From: Microplitis mediator
Lineage: Eukaryota; Arthropoda; Insecta; Hymenoptera; Braconidae
Direction: 5' to 3'
NCBI RefSeq assembly: GCF_029852145.1
Contig: NC_079970.1
Location: 17,725,331-17,789,330, forward strand
DNA length: 64,000 nucleotides
The position numbers and the translations under genes are program-made. This document shows, one piece after another, positions 22,261 through 33,600 of the stretch. Under the pieces are notes generated by a model, which saw only the letters and a program-made list of their open reading frames with translations, was not told the origin of the DNA and did not search any database. Numbering within the stretch: the first letter of the stretch is position 1; the number at the start of each line of letters is the position of its first letter.

Positions 22261-23610
22261 ATATATATATTAGACTGTTTCAAATTAAGCAACTATTTGT
22301 TTTTTTTTGAAGAACTTTGAAAAATCGAAAGGGTATGTTAAAATATGTTGGCAGTTAAGATATGAGCTCTTAATATTGATATTTAGAGGTGGCTGTTTAT
22401 AATTTTCGGTTTTTCATTTAGTAACATGGTAAAAAATACATAACTTCCGAAAAAATCAAGATACAGAAAATTTCTTCACAAACATTTTGTAGCAAATTTA
22501 CCGATCTACAAAAAAGGTCTTTTATGATTTTTGCATAAATTCAACCATTCACAAGATAACCGACGTCAAAGTTTGATACAATTCGAAGAACTTGTTTTTG
22601 CTCGTTCTGAATTTTATACCATGTCGACTAATGAGAATTCAGGAATTCTTAACACGGTTTTTTATAGGAAATTGAATACTCTACAAAAAAAGTCTCCTAT
22701 CATTTTTTGATAAATCCATCTGTTCGAAAGTCATTGGAGCATGAAGTCAAGTTAGAGTAAATTTTGAGATCTTTTTACTTTTCCGGCGAAACTATCGGAC
22801 TTATCATAAAATGTCAGAGCATATTTTTTGTAGACAATTTTATTTTCTAGAAATTATCATTGATAAAGTTTTTTGAAATTCTGCATTGTTTTCTAGTTAT
22901 TTCCATTTTAATGCCAAGCTCTTAAAATCGATAAGAATTATTTTTTTTTCGGAGCTTGGCATTAAAATCGAAATAACTAGAAAACAATGCAGAATTTCAA
23001 AAAACTTTATCAATGATAATTTCTAGGAAATAAAATTGTCTACAAAAAAGATCCTATGACATTTTATGATAAGTCCGATAGTTTCGCCGGAAAAGTAAAA
23101 AGATCTCAAAATTTACTCTAACTTGACTTCATGCTCCAATAACTTTCGAACAGATGGATTTATCAAAAAATGATAGGAGACTTTTTTTGTAGAGTATTCA
23201 ATTTCCTATAAAAAACCGTGTTAAGAATTCCTGAATTCTCATTAGTCGACATGGTATAAAATTCAGAACGAGCAAAAACAAGTTCTTCGAATTGTATCAA
23301 ACTTTGACGTCGGTTATCTTGTGAATGGTTGAATTTATGCAAAAATCATAAAAGACCTTTTTTGTAGATCGGTAAATTTGCTACAAAATGTTTGTGAAGA
23401 AATTTTCTGTATCTTGATTTTTTCGGAAGTTATGTATTTTTTACCATGTTACTAAATGAAAAACCGAAAATTATAAACAGCCACCTCTAAATATCAATAT
23501 TAAGAGCTCATATCTTAACTGCCAACATATTTTAACATACCCTTTCGATTTTTCAAAGTTCTTCAAAAAAAAACAAATAGTTGCTTAATTTGAAACTGTC
23601 TAATATATAT
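22261..23610. repeat. Nearly perfect 1.35 kb palindrome
   Basis: Arms of about 660 bp (22261-22920 and 22953-23610) enclose a ~32 bp loop. I read only scattered mismatches, for example TAGACTGTTTC against TAGACAGTTTC near the tips. No open frame of note. A diverged relative is at 15405-15905, so it belongs to a dispersed foldback family. If transcribed it would give a very long hairpin RNA. It could also be an assembly-induced inverted duplication. Confidence 0.9.
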
Positions 23611-24685
23611 GTATATACTGTAAAAAAGTAGTAATTTTAATACAAAATCAATATACAGCAATCCTATAACAAAATTTAAGATATTAGTCGATAATTTTAT
23701 TTCTGCATGTTAATATTATAATTTTGTGTCATACATGTTTATGATAAGTACGAGAATATTATCATCTTTCATATAAGGGAGACCTGAGCCACCGTTTAAT
23801 CTTATCATTTGCGAATAAAAAGCTGTGACACAGTATTTTAAATTCACGAAATAACTAGTAAAATTGATACCGTTGCATACTGATAATTCTTCAGTTTTTG
23901 TTCAATTGTTTTGATTGTTTATAAAATTATTGAAGTCCAGGTTGGGCGATCAGATCTTCATATTATTTATGAGGATGCAGGATTCGGAGAATCCTGGATA
24001 ACCGGTGACAGCACCCGGTACTGGATAAATTATTGGACAGTCGGTATCAGCGCCTAATATAGTAGGTTGATGATTTTGGATATTAGGCTACCGGTAGCAG
24101 CGCCTAAAATAACCTTGAACTCGTAGAATATTGAGCTGCCTAATGGCGGTTGAATAAATTTAAATAAGGTTGAATTAATTTAAAATTAATGGAGTTTATT
24201 AAGTATGGAGAGCAAAGGTTCGAGCTTCATGAGCTCTCTTGAAAGACTGATTGTTATTTTGTTATGAAATATATATTCATTATTTATAATAAAGCGCAAC
24301 AAAGTTGACAAAATGTTGACGTTGCATCTCAAGTTCCTTGCGAGAGAATCGTCATGGCCCGGATTTCATGCATCGTCATCTGTTTAGACTGCCCGCGAGC
24401 AATAGCGAGTCTCTTATCGTAACCTATTTCCGTTACAACGGATAAAATTAAGTTAGTCAAAAAAATCAATCTAATTTAATCGATAAATTATTTCGGGAAT
24501 GTAAAAATGCATTGTATAGTAATTTCGAATACTGCTTCTAATTGACTGCAAAACCAAAGATGAGAGAATTTAAAATCATTTTTAAAAACTTGGTAAACAT
24601 AAAAATAATAGAATTACAAACTTACGTTTGTTTTCTTCAAATCGCGATATCAAAAAACAAAGTTGTAATACAGTACTATAAATGG
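23611..24685. other. Non-coding DNA with a short motif repeat
   Basis: Contains three related blocks: CCGGTGACAGCACC (24002), CGGTATCAGCGCCTAA (24042) and CGGTAGCAGCGCCTAA (24092). 24300-24440 is GC-richer with no gene recognised. It might be part of a decayed LTR element, but I saw no clear LTR ends or primer-binding site. Confidence 0.5.
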
Positions 24686-24825
24686 AGGAATGGAAGTCAC
24701 CAGAGCTTGCTAGTAGCGGCTGGAATAGTTCAGCACTCGCCGCGAGATCGCGGCCAGTCACGCGTGGTGTTCCTGGCTAGGAACATTTCAGAACTGTTAC
24801 ATGTCAAAACTGAGAGCATTGTTAG
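24686..24825 (+). repeat. GC-rich dispersed repeat, copy 1
   Basis: The core CTCGCCGCGAGATCGCG, with flanks AATCACCA/AAGTCACCA-like to the left and AACAT-TCAGAA to the right, recurs at 42749-42893. It is strikingly GC-rich against its surroundings. A frame across it (24542-24874) reads HSPRDRGQSRVVFLARNISE; the other copy reads CSPRDRAQLHALSLVRNISQ in the same register, but with a stop upstream. A remnant of a coding or SINE-like repeat is possible. Confidence 0.65.
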
Positions 24826-24886
24826 TGTAATAACTACCCTGGTAGGTAGTATTACTACCTCATATCACACTTAATGAATAACTTCA

Positions 24887-25210
24887 TTTATTCAACTCAT
24901 GCGCGCTATTCACGTTTTATTATGCCTAAAATGCGAACCCTAAATGGCCGTTTACCGACTGGTGAAAAATTATTTGTCAAAACGCAAGAAAGATGTCTAC
25001 TATCCCGGCTATTGTGACGTAATAAAAATAAACGTAACTATCTTTCGAGCTCTTAATAAATATTGGGTAATTACAATTCTCTGTTGTTGCCCATTGAGTA
25101 GCCAAGATTGTGATGCCGAATTTTTTTTTCACCATGTCACTAAATAGCTATTGAAACTTCGCTTTTTAGGCGATTAATAAAACGTGAATAGCGCATATGA
25201 GTTGAATAAA
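24887..25210. mobile_element. Foldback MITE with ~45 bp terminal inverted repeats
   Basis: The left end contains ATTCAACTCATGCGCGCTAT and CACGTTTTATTA-TGCCTAAAA. The right end carries TTTTAGGCGATTAATAAAAC and GCGCATATGAGTTGAATAAA, their near-exact complement. The middle is single-copy with a 67-codon frame (24944-25147) of no recognisable domain. Confidence 0.75.
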
Positions 25211-25446
25211 ATTATGGGCGCAACATGTAGAGTAAGTCATAATCCGTCACCCGCGATGTGTTTAGCACTCGTCTTCGGTACGCAGTATGTACTCGCTTCG
25301 CTCGTGCCTGCGCACCTGCGACTCGTTTTAAACGCATCGCGCTGACACATTGAATCTCTTACCCTACTAGTTACGCCAATAACTATTAAGATTAAAAAAA
25401 AAAAAAATTTCTTCAAAATCATAATTTGAAGTAAATAGCTCTTTTT
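25211..25446. other. GC-richer non-coding patch
   Basis: 25240-25350 holds CpG-rich sequence (CTCGCTTCGCTCGTGCCTGC) unlike the flanks. It might be part of a repeat, but no second copy was found in this window. Confidence 0.4.
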
Positions 25447-25953
25447 AACCCTTCAGCACCCGCGCTGTGAGTTTTTTTCTCACACTTGGCTTCTAATATT
25501 TTTTTTTAAGTAATTTCAAATGGAATGACCTAGTGAAATTTTTTCTATCTTAAAAAAATTTTATGCTTTTTAAGATTTTGAAATTTAAAAATTATTTCGA
25601 ACAAAATAAATATTTCTAAAAGATTTATTTTAAAAATCCATGAGACTTTTTCTCATCACGCGAGTAAAATAAAGTGTAAAAATTAATACGGTTCGGCTCA
25701 GTTTGGACAGTTCCGAATTTTTTCGGCAATCACCGCCATTTTTTTCAGCCGTTACATCTGTCATGACTGAGAAAATTAAAAACTAAAAAACACGCGAAAT
25801 ATTCAAATAAATTACAATTACGTTATTACTGGGAAAGTGCATAATATTTTTGTTTTATTTAACTTAAAATTTACGATGCGCCGAAGCGTGAGACTTATTC
25901 TCATCAAGCGGGTAATGTTTTACGTTGCTTTAACGCGGGTGCTGAAGGGTTAA
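25447..25953. mobile_element. piggyBac-like MITE, TTAA-flanked (1)
   Basis: TTAA at 25447-25450 and 25950-25953 bounds perfect 16-bp inverted ends, CCCTTCAGCACCCGCG and its complement. A TTAA target and ends starting CCC are hallmarks of the piggyBac superfamily. The interior repeats a GAGACTT-TTCTCATCA-GCG-GTAA motif (about 25642-25667 and 25888-25913). It has no transposase, so it is non-autonomous. Confidence 0.85.
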
Positions 25954-26387
25954 CACCATCGCTGAATCATTAAAATAAATATTTCAGACAGTCTAATATA
26001 GTGATTTCTGATCATGCAAATGCAATTTCACTGCCTTGTCTGCTGATTGGAAAATCCAACGGCTATCGGAGGGAATTTATATTTGAAATTTTGTCACAGA
26101 AAACCGGTTTATCTTTACAATCTCCGTGAATAATAGGGATATAGTTTTGATTAATGGATTTAATGAAAAGAACAAAACTAGCCCCTGGGATATTTCTAGG
26201 TGCGGAAGTTACGCAACATCATATGGTGTTGAAGAAATATTTCGAAAATAATTGTTTTCTTAAAATTCTTCAGAACACTTTTAAATTATAAAATGAGAAC
26301 ACCACCACTGATAATAAACGCAACTTCCGTAATTCTAGTATTGAAATTATGAAATATAATCGATGTACTCGTGTAAAAAAAAATTTT

Positions 26388-27191
26388 CAACTTCCCGCTA
26401 AGAAAATTGAAAATTTTCAAAAATTCGGGAAGTTATTGGTTTCGGTCCGATTTGAAAAAACCGAATTTCTATCAGATTTTGACGTTTTGAGGTTCTAGGA
26501 AGCTATCCTGACTAATTTCACGATGATGACCGAGTGTATGTATGTGTGTACGTACGTACGTATGTATGTATGTAAATATTCATAACTCTTGAACGGATGA
26601 ACCGATTTTGATCTCTGAGGTGTCATCCGACACGGCTTGTTAATATCTTGAAGCTGTGAAAATTTGAGCTTAATCGCTAGGGTGCGTTCGTAGATATTTC
26701 AAAAATAAAATTTTTTCAAAAATGTTTTATGTGGATAACTTTTAATTTGCTCGATGGATTGATTCCAAAATCTAATCAGCTCTAAAACTTTATAGGCCGC
26801 GTCGAATGCCACCTCAACCATCAAAATCGGTTCATTCGTTCAATAGAAACCGTTGACGAAAGAATTAAAAAAATTTTTTTTTTCGGTTTTTTTGAAATTT
26901 CTCAAAAACGGCTGGATAAATCAATTTCAAAACTTAATTAGCTCTAGAACTTGATAAAGCGCGTCGATTGCCGCCTCAATCATCAAAATCGGTTAATTCG
27001 TTCACGAGATATCGTGGGAGAAAGAAATGCTAAAAAATGTTTTTTTAGAAAACAATGGCATACAAAAGTATTTTCGAGCTCGAAGAGCTAAAAAATGTAC
27101 TCACAATAATGTTTTCGAACTCAACGAGCTCGATAACAGCGGGAAGTTTTGGGGCTGGCCCGCAGGGTTAACCGATAGACCGATTTTTTTT
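26388..27191 (+). repeat. Family A dispersed repeat, copy 5
   Basis: From AACTTCCCGCTAAGAAAATT (26389-26408) to CGCAGGGTTAACCGATAGAC (27161-27180). Close to copies 3 and 6. Contains a short (ACGT/GTAT)n tract at about 26532-26575. Confidence 0.88.
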
Positions 27192-30100
27192 ACGGAATTC
27201 ATAAAGTATTCTGGACTATGAAAGTTCCGTTTATAATCCGCTTAGAAACATTGATTAGTGACTCCGAAATCGTATTACAAATAATATTCTAGCCAAAGTT
27301 AGACGTGAATCATTATACTTTTGAAATTTAATTAAACATAAAAAAAAAAGAAAAATTTTTACATTTTTATTTTTTTAGATTTTCCACTTTAACTTGAGTT
27401 AACGAAAATAACTTAATGGCAATTGAAAATTTCTTCTATTTTCTTTAATTAAAAATGAATGATAAAAAAATGTAGAGTATGTTAAAAAATGAAAAAAGTG
27501 GAGTTATACCTTAGCTTTCCTGTTTTCCTCTGTTCTCATGTTTAATAAGAGTCATAAAAAAAAATCATGACGTTGATTTCCCACGAGAATATATTTTAGG
27601 TCAATCACCCAATTGCATGTAATTTTTGTGAATTTTATTGCTACACTTTCGTATGAAAGAAAAATCCATATAAAGGTAAATAAGAAAAATAAACTCGATT
27701 TACACTGTATACTGATTAAATCATATATGTGTTTAAAGTTAACAAAAAAATAGTATTGTAACCACAATTGTAATTGAAAAACATTAATTAAAACTTTTTT
27801 TTTTCATATTATAAAACTCCTGCATGAAATGTGTATGGAAAACATCTACGTAACATATAGATGTGATATTTATTAATTTTACGTATGAATGTAGTTTACA
27901 TATATTTATAAATCTCGACATAGATGTTGTTGCATTGATGTAATTTCAAATGTTTAAAATTTATTCTATTCATATTTTCTTTGATGCACATCCTGACACA
28001 TATAATGATATATTTATATATATTTATTGATGTTTAATAACTAATATGGTTTGAAAAATAGTTAATTAATTGAATAAATTATTTTTTATAGTCATAATTG
28101 ATAATAATTTAAATGAACTTTAACTTTCTAAATCTTCAAAGTTTCCTTAAAATATAAACATATATTTTATGAATATGCACAAGTGGTGCTTTCGGTTTTA
28201 GAGCCTATGAAAATAGACTTACTCATTTGACATTTTTTAGAATTTTTTTTCTCTAACTTCAATTAATTCAAGCTAATGTGAAATATAGATAAAAAAAAAT
28301 AAAAATCAAAGGGTATTTAAAAAACTCATTAGTCAGTATAATTACTTGTATTAAAAGAAAAAATCCACACAGAAATTAGCCGCCCACGCCATTTTAATAT
28401 CTCGCGGTTGAGAGTTTTTCAGTTTCTAACTCACACGACTTACTTTAAAATTCGAATTATGCAATTTATGTTTTCACTATTTAATTTGTCAAGTAAAAGA
28501 AAGTATTTAAAAAAATCACAACTTTAGAATCACAAAAAAATTTATATAAATGCCAAAATATATAAAGTTTTTATCAAATAAGTATATGCAGTTAATTTAA
28601 AAATTATGATTTAAATAATAATTTTCTTTCTTGCTACGAATGACAGATAATTTATTTCGATACCAAATTTCTGTAAAAAATGGCTCAAACAAAAACAATA
28701 GTGAATATATAAAATGTAAACGTTTTGAATCGATACAAACAATTATTCAACAAGAATAATAAAGTATAAAGTTAAATAAAATAATAAATAAACAGCCATT
28801 TTGTCACGCCTAGTGGTATCTTCATCCGGTTTTATAGCTCTGGTTGTCGGAAGCAACTGGCGACCGCGATAATTTTCTTTTATATACCTCTCACATCACC
28901 TCTCACGTTATAATATACTTTATTTCATTTGAAACCACTCAAGCATACATTGAAAGACGATTTGCATTAACCACACCCAGTTATACCCCACATATTTATA
29001 CCAGGTATTTGCACTCTGTCTCCTATGTATCGCGTGCAAAGTAACTTGACTAGATTTCAAATTAAAACCAGTATAGAAATCCAAGCACTTTATTTCACTG
29101 CATATATCCTGGCATGTACATCTACATATATAATGTAAATATAGGAATACAAAGTATAAAGAAGTTTAAATAGAAGTAGCTTCATAGCCACTATAAGAAT
29201 AGTGACTAGTGGTTTGGTTTAAGGCCACAAGATTAATTGTCTCATTGTATCTCATCTTATCATTAATCTTATCGTATAATTGACAATTGAAAAAGAGTAA
29301 AAAGAAATTAATATAAAATAACATAATAGTTCGAAAATTTTGACTATAAAAATATTCGAACCGTTTAGGATAAAATTGATTTTTTTCTTGTCTGATTAGT
29401 AAAATATTTATTCTAGTAAATTTAAACCTCAGAAATTATTCAAAGGCTTCAAAATGATGACAAAGGTTTCAGGATTCTTGGGAAAACGTCTGCAGTTATT
29501 ACTCATGTATGAGATACAGGATACAGATGAAAGCTATCATCCTTTACTTTAGTTTATATATATACATTACTTTACTTAATCCAGGAGCATCCGTTGTTGA
29601 GATTATTTCTGTTGACAGATCTCGACCGCGACACGTGACATGAATTAAGCTCATGTATAAGAGAAGATGTAATTACAGTAAAACATTGTTCACTCTATAG
29701 ACTTGGATTATATATAAGCCATTTTGAATCACTATAATACCTGGTGTAATTAATTATATTGATACCCTTTATATAGATTACATGGGCGAGAAAATGGGGT
29801 AGATATCTTACATATATTTAAATAATGGGACAACTAATATGAGATGTTAAGTGTAGATTCCTAAAATTATTTTTTAATAATACGTACCCAAAATAAACGC
29901 CATTAAATACCTAAGGCTGGCTTCATAAACTTTTTCATTAAAAACAAATCATTTCTGATTGGTCAATGCAGTGTTTAAAATTTCTTAAAGCACTAATGCA
30001 TCCCTTCTACCTCGAAATTTGACAAAAATGGGCGTGATATATTCTTACTCTATAATCAAAGTCATTGAAATATTCAAGATAGATTACCGGGATGAATTTA

Positions 30101-30560
30101 CGTTCACTCAAAGCTACATCATTAGCAAAAAAAAAGTTCTCTAGAGTGCACATGTACCTTAAATTCAGCGGCAAACGACTGTAGCGTTGATCATCATTCG
30201 TCATGCGTCATCTTAAGTTTATAACCTTATTTATAAACTTGTTATTAGATGACTGTTGATATTAGCTAATTAATAAAACAATAAATTATAGATATGATTT
30301 TAATTTTGATAGAATGAGTAGAAATTGAATTCAATTTTTAATAATTGAATAAATATCAGCTATACGATTTTGGCAAGATTTGACATCTGAAATCTTAAAC
30401 TCTCTTAGTTTAAAGTTTTTTAAGACTAAAGTATTTGATTATCTTTGGAATCTCGATTAATTGGTGAACAGTGAGCTGGTAAAAATAAAAAATGAATATT
30501 CTACAATGTATTAAAAGATATTATGTAAATATGAGTATTATAAGATTTTTATATTAAAAC
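27192..30560. other. Long AT-rich stretch, no gene recognised
   Basis: About 3.4 kb with few repeats. Short frames (27552-27767 minus, 28844-29044 plus, 30007-30204 minus) have no recognisable domains or convincing splice context. The longest part of the window in which I see no mobile element, so it may be the least disturbed host DNA here. Confidence 0.5.
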
Positions 30561-31936
30561 TACACGGTTAGAAATATTTTGCGGGTATCACTATGCCAGT
30601 ATGGGCGTGAACGCCATATTGTATGGCATCGAAGATTTTCATAGGTTATAAAATTGTATGCATAGATGATTCAACCATCGCGGGAATAGTAACCAGGCGG
30701 TGATCACTCAATGCTTTTGTATGGGACTCAATTTTGTCAGTCGACTCAGTTTTTCCATACCAACTTAAAAGCGCTGTCTTACAATTTTTAGAGTTTTTAC
30801 ATTGTAAAAAATCACCGGGGTAAGTCCAAACGGTGTAGGTGTTAAAATTATCGGTGTTAAATTTACCCCTGAAAGCGGTATGAAAATAACGCCGTCACCG
30901 GTGTAAATATTCTAGACCGGTGTTAAAATAACGCCGCTACCGGTGTAAATATTCTAGACCGGTGTTAAAATAACGCCGCCGCCGGTGTAGATATCCTTTA
31001 CCAGTGTGTTAAAATATTTTACTTTGTGAATATTTTTACTTACTCGATCACTATACTTATTAATAAATGATATTCTTTATTAATTTTCATAAAGAACTGA
31101 CATTTTTTGTGTTTTATAATCTTTAAAGTTAATAATCCAAGCGGACGCAGTTTACCCAGCTTTTACACCGGTATTACTCCGCTTTTACACCGGTTATCCC
31201 GCTTTTACACCGATGTTACTCCGTTTTTACACCGGTTACCCCGCCTTTACACCGATTTTACTCCGCTTTTACACCGGTTACCCCGATTTAACACCGGTGT
31301 AATTTTATTTTAACACCGGGCGGAGTTAAAATGAGTCCATTTTTAACACCGCTCTTTTTACAGTGTATAGTTATTTATACTAATTGTTGATATCCACAAG
31401 GTTACCAAATCAGCGGAATCAATTTTGGGAAAATTCGTTTTGTCAAATTCACTATTTAAACTCGGCCAACTCTGACAAAATTGGGCATGGTGGGGGGCAG
31501 AAGTGATCACCGCCTGATAGTAACATTGGCAATAGTTCTCCCAAACGCCGCAATGTCAGTATGGCGGTCAGGCCCATACTGCGTTGCCGTATCTTCAATG
31601 CTTCTGGCCGATAAACCTAGTCTAACGACATCTATATAGTTTTGGTGGTAATACGATAGTATACATTGACTGACACGCTAGAAATTATGGCGGGAAAAAC
31701 TAGTAGCATTGTGCCCTCGGCATTGTAGTATGGGTCTCAGGGCCATGCTGTTTCGCCGTGCCTTCTGTGCATACGTGTGAGCAATACAATAGCCCCAGTA
31801 CTATACAGTGGAGTAAATAACACCATACTTCTGGGACTCGTTACAATACTGTCTTGGAATATTTCACATAATATTTTAGTATCTGTCTAGAGACCATACC
31901 AGCATGGTGTTGAACACCATGCATTCCTACCGTGTA
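30561..31936. mobile_element. Outer foldback element carrying an inserted MITE
   Basis: Left end TACACGGTTAGAAATATTTT; complement of the right end TACACGGTAGGAATGC. Arms share GGCGGTGATCAC (30697 and complement near 31505), AATTTTGTCAG and several CCAGTATGG-type units. The right arm has extra copies of the GTATGGG-GCCATA unit (31554, 31720, 31890). The element at 30798-31367 sits in its centre. Confidence 0.75.
30798..31367. mobile_element. TA-flanked MITE with tandem arrays in both arms
   Basis: TA at 30798-30799 and 31366-31367 bounds ends CATTGTAAAAAATCACCGGG and (complement) CACTGTAAAAAGAGCGGTGT. The left arm tandemly repeats a ~50 bp unit (ACCGGTGTAAATATTCTAGA, then CCGGTGTTAAAATAACGCCG) about 2.5 times. 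The right arm repeats CTTTTACACCGGTTACCCCG-like units about six times. Both arrays carry the same ACCGGTGT/ACACCGGT core in opposite orientation. The frame at 31107-31313 is a read-through of the right array. Confidence 0.85.
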
Positions 31937-32215
31937 TCCATGTATTTATTGTAATTACGTGAAGCATAATTCTATGTATATAACTTTTGCCATTTGGCTC
32001 TATGCTTTGGCATTTAAATTCAATAAATTTATAAAATATAACAAATAAATAAACAGTTAATTAATTGTTTCCAAAATTGTTTTCGATTTATTAATAAATT
32101 GAACAAAATAATTAGGCATTGATTTTTATAAAGACAAATTATCAGAATAATTGTGACTGCATGGCGCGAACTTTATTAACTTGACGGCGTTTAAATTTTG
32201 AACATTCATTCCATA

Positions 32216-32347
32216 AAATATCTCAGATAACTAGAGCCATCGAGTATAATACTCTAGTTTAATTGGTAACCCTCGCTGACGCTCGTGTTCTTAAGCTCCG
32301 AACTCGAGTATTATACTCGATTGCATTATTTATCTTACGAGATACTA
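32216..32347. mobile_element. Small foldback element, ~130 bp
   Basis: The perfect inverted core ATCGAGTATAATACTC/GAGTATTATACTCGAT extends outward to TATCTC-AGATAA and TTATCTTACGAGATA. The centre CCCTCGCTGACGCTCGTG is GC-rich. No coding potential. Confidence 0.7.
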
Positions 32348-33254
32348 ATCTTACGTAATTTTTAGGTATTTAAATAATTCAACATTGTTCAGATCTTTAC
32401 GCCAATAATTCGTTAATAACACTATCACTTGATCCTACATTCCTTTATAATAATACTTTTTAAAATTTTTTTTCTAAATTAATTTTTATTTTGAGATAAG
32501 AGTAGATCAAAAAAACACTTTAACAAGAAAAATCACCGTCAAGTTTTAATAATTCAGTTTTATTCATTTTTTTTAACTTCCCGCTAAGAAAATTGAAAAT
32601 TTTCAAAAATTCAGGAAGTTATTGACTTCGGTCCGATTTGCAAAAACCGAATTTCTATCAGATTGTGACGTTTTAAGGTTCTAGGAAGCTATCCTGACTA
32701 ATTTCACGATGATGTCCGAGTGTATGTATGTGTGTACGTACGTACGCATGTATGTATGTAAATATTCATAACTCTTGAACGGATGAACCGATTTTGATCT
32801 TTGAGGTGTCATTCGACGCGGCTTGTTAATATCTTGGAGCTGTAAAAATGTAAGCTTAATCGGTAGGGTGCGTTCGGAAATATTTCAAAAATAAAATTTT
32901 TTCAAAAATGTTTTATTTGGATAACTTTCATTTGCTCGATGGATTGATTTCAAAATCTAATCAGCTCTAAAACTTTATAAGCCGCGTCGAATGCCACCAA
33001 AAAATCAAAATCGGTTCATTTGTCCAAGAGAAACCGTTGACGAAAGAATTCCAAAAATTTTTTTGTGGTTTTTTCGAAATTTCTCAAAAATGACTGGATA
33101 AATCAACGTCAAAATTTGATCAGCTTCAGAACTTGATAAAACACGTCGATTGCCACCCAACCGTCTTAATCGATCAATTCGTTTACGAGATATCGTTGAT
33201 TAAAAAAATACTGAAAAACGTTTTTTTTCTGATATCTACAAAAAAATTGAATCA

Positions 33255-33521
33255 ATGTTTAGGTTTCCACTATATTTAAATGGTGTATTACCGTACGATG
33301 GACAGTGTGGCTCAATAAGTAATAGATCCAATTGAATGGAATATAGTATAGTGCCGGATAGCTCAACTGGTAGCTCAACTCGGCGCAATACCGAATTGGT
33401 CTGGGTTCGATTCCCAGTTCGGACTATCTATACAGGCCTATCTATATTTTTCTCAATTTATCTATAAATTGTCTTATTGAGAAGGTTTGCATGTTTAGGT
33501 TTCCACTATATTTAAATGGTG
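33255..33521 (+). mobile_element. tRNA-like insert bounded by 31-bp direct repeats
   Basis: Identical 31-bp sequences (33255-33285 and 33491-33521, beginning ATGTTTAGGTTTCCACTATA) enclose 205 bp with a tRNA-like core. CTCAATAAG (33311) and CTTATTGAG (33473) are inverted inside the repeats. The 31-mer is absent from the other family A copies at this place, so the repeats are probably part of the inserted unit or came with a replaced segment, and are not a simple target duplication. SINE is the most economical reading; a tiny terminal-repeat element is the alternative. Confidence 0.7.
33352..33424 (+). tRNA. tRNA-like sequence (tRNA-derived SINE head or pseudogene)
   Basis: Internal RNA polymerase III signals are intact: box A TAGCTCAACTGG (33359-33370) and box B GGTTCGATTCC (33404-33414). 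The T-arm is perfect (CTGGG-TTCGATT-CCCAG). The anticodon stem TCGG/CCGA closes a 7-base loop CGCAATA. The acceptor pairs at about five of seven positions. The D-arm lacks the usual GAGC strand and position 33 is not T, so a working tRNA is unlikely. Confidence 0.6.
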
Positions 33522-33600
33522 GGAGCTCAAGGAGCTCGAAAACAGCGGGAAGTTTTGGGGCTGGCCCGCAGGGTCAATCGATAGACCGATTTTTTTTTTT

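Larger units (their letters stand above)
32567..33600 (+). repeat. Family A copy 6, interrupted by a tRNA-like insert
   Basis: From AACTTCCCGCTAAGAAAATT (32575-32594) to CGCAGGGTCAATCGATAGAC (33568-33587). The segment that in copies 3 and 5 runs from the poly-T after GAAAAACG to the GAGCTCAAGGAGCTCG palindrome is replaced by the insert at 33255-33521. Confidence 0.85.

Noticed and set aside
23750..24470. Possible solo LTR or retroelement leader suggested by repeated CGGTAGCAGCGCC blocks
   Set aside because: No matching TG...CA ends, primer-binding site, polypurine tract or target duplication could be identified.
31107..31313. 68-residue frame with repeated FYT-LHRL units
   Set aside because: A direct translation of the ACACCGGT tandem array in the MITE at 30798-31367.
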